Part shown: in pieces, positions 63,276-64,000 of the stretch
Layout: each line of letters begins with the position of its first letter
Position numbering within the stretch: the stretch's first letter is position 1
Assembly: GCA_026707545.1 (NCBI GenBank)
Contig: JAPOWR010000001.1
Coordinates: 2,261,778-2,325,777, forward strand
Reading direction: 5' to 3'
From: Acidobacteriota bacterium
GTDB taxonomy: Bacteria > Acidobacteriota > Thermoanaerobaculia > Multivoradales > Multivoraceae
Length of the DNA stretch: 64,000 nucleotides
The notes under the pieces: model-generated
Databases searched by the model: none
What the model saw: only the letters and a program-made list of their open reading frames with translations
Told to the model about the DNA's origin: nothing
Translations under genes and position numbers: made by a program

Positions 63276-64000
63276 CTACGGACCGCAGAACGCCATCAGG
63301 TCGCTCGCCGCGGCCGCGGTCTTGCGGAAGGGGTTGCTGTTCGTCCACGGCGCCCCGCCATCCGGCGGACGGACCTCGATGTTGAACGCCAGGTCCGTCA
63401 CCGGCGCGACGAACACCCACCGGCCGCATCTTCCGGGGGGCGGTTGCAGGACCTTGATCAGCACCTCGGCGTTGTTGCGGTCGAAGAAGTAGAGCACCGC
63501 CGACTGCTCGGAGTCCAGACCGTAGTCCCTTGCTCCAACGATCTCCGGTTCGCCGTCCTTGAGGAACTCGACGCACATCGCGACCTCGTAGCCGCCCTTG
63601 AGCGTGACGACCGGTTGCGGTTCGCAGTCCGAAAGCTCGTTCGTCCCGAGCGCCTGGCGCACGGAGGCCGGCCGGAAGCCGGCCTCGACCAGGTCAACGC
63701 CCGCCGCCGCCGAGCCCGCGGAACCCGCCATCGTGACGGCGCCGGGCTCGCAGGGAAAGTGCTTCAACGCACTCGCAGTTGAGGCATTGCCGTCGCCGCG
63801 CGGATTCCTGTGCTCCCAGAACCTGTCGGTCCCCACTTCGTCGATCCGCAGATTGAAGGCCAGCGTCGTGACCGGAGCGACGTACACCCAGATGTAGTCG
63901 CTGATCCTGCAGGTGTCCAGCACCTTGACCAGCACTTCCGCGTTGTCCCGGTCAAAGAAGTACAGGATGCCCGACTCCCGGGACTCGAGGTTGTAGTTCT
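63276..64000 (-). CDS. protein with tandem copies of an unnamed beta domain, 5'-truncated by window edge
   Basis: The frame is open from the window edge to TAG at 63276. Two copies of a roughly 110-residue unit can be aligned: the first has GILYFFDRDNAEVLVKVLDTC then YIWVYVAPVTTLAFNLRIDE, the second AVLYFFDRNNAEVLIKVLQ then RWVFVAPVTDLAFNIEV, each followed by an NP motif. I know of no named Pfam domain for it, though similar units recur at the C-termini of secreted acidobacterial proteins. Two Cys in each copy could form a disulfide. The start and any signal peptide lie outside the window. Confidence 0.6.
   Translation of the reverse strand, partial: NYNLESRESGILYFFDRDNAEVLVKVLDTCRISDYIWVYVAPVTTLAFNLRIDEVGTDRFWEHRNPRGDGNASTASALKHFPCEPGAVTMAGSAGSAAAGVDLVEAGFRPASVRQALGTNELSDCEPQPVVTLKGGYEVAMCVEFLKDGEPEIVGARDYGLDSEQSAVLYFFDRNNAEVLIKVLQPPPGRCGRWVFVAPVTDLAFNIEVRPPDGGAPWTNSNPFRKTAAAASDLMAFCGP

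Overview
This window comes from a GC-rich bacterium, and the gene content points to an uncultured member of the Acidobacteriota or a close relative. The clues are two paralogous VWFA proteins of the acidobacterial TIGR03436 type, an Oar-like TonB-dependent receptor with an N-terminal carboxypeptidase-regulatory domain, CRTAC1 (FG-GAP/ASPIC) proteins alternating with TPR proteins, a sulfatase-like/TPR fusion, a DUF1592/DUF1552 pair and ornithine-lipid genes. The taxonomic call is inference from gene content. No rRNA, tRNA, CRISPR array, prophage or transposase was seen. Genes fill nearly all of the sequence, many joined by 4-bp ATGA or GTGA overlaps.

Layout. 1-4.6 kb: a partial crotonase, ccmC, a luciferase-like oxidoreductase, a pectinacetylesterase-like lipoprotein and a secreted amidohydrolase. 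4.8-11.6 kb: the most unusual locus, a seven-gene tightly packed operon. It holds two small membrane proteins, a ferric-reductase/Rieske fusion, a membrane-anchored Cys/His protein, OlsB and OlsA (ornithine lipid synthesis), and a 914-residue fusion of alpha/beta hydrolase, DedA/VTT membrane domain and ATP-grasp ligase. 11.7-18 kb: phasin and phytanoyl-CoA dioxygenase, a secreted hydrolase, an M20 amidohydrolase, leuS and ribosomal protein L31. 18-25.8 kb: feoB with a membrane-anchored DtxR-FeoA regulator, a divergent metal-efflux permease, and the three-part transhydrogenase pntAA-pntAB-pntB. 25.8-27.5 kb: a small accessory patch with a Uma2 nuclease-like protein and a Xre/RES toxin-antitoxin pair under a perfect inverted-repeat operator. 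27.5-41.5 kb: phosphofructokinase, a sodium:solute symporter with a small partner, several exported proteins (MBL hydrolase, S10 carboxypeptidase, DUF1592/DUF1552 pair, PQQ dehydrogenase), enolase and glycerate 2-kinase. 41.5-64 kb: an envelope region with a PLP decarboxylase, CRTAC1-TPR-CRTAC1-TPR, a TPR-fused AP-superfamily enzyme, a TPR protein, the TonB-dependent receptor, a transglutaminase-like TPR protein, two VWA proteins and a partial protein with a repeated unknown domain.

Cross-cutting signals. Several genes have a TAnnnT-type -10 box ending only 6-11 nt before the start codon and no Shine-Dalgarno sequence, which suggests frequent leaderless mRNAs. Three copies of a short REP-like palindromic repeat lie in intergenic gaps. 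A 27-bp inverted repeat in the 36.5 kb gap resembles a small non-autonomous element or a long hairpin. The strongest candidate for an undescribed system is the redox/ornithine-lipid operon at 4.8-11.6 kb; its proposed chemistry (synthesis followed by oxidation, transport or ligation of an aminolipid) is inference.
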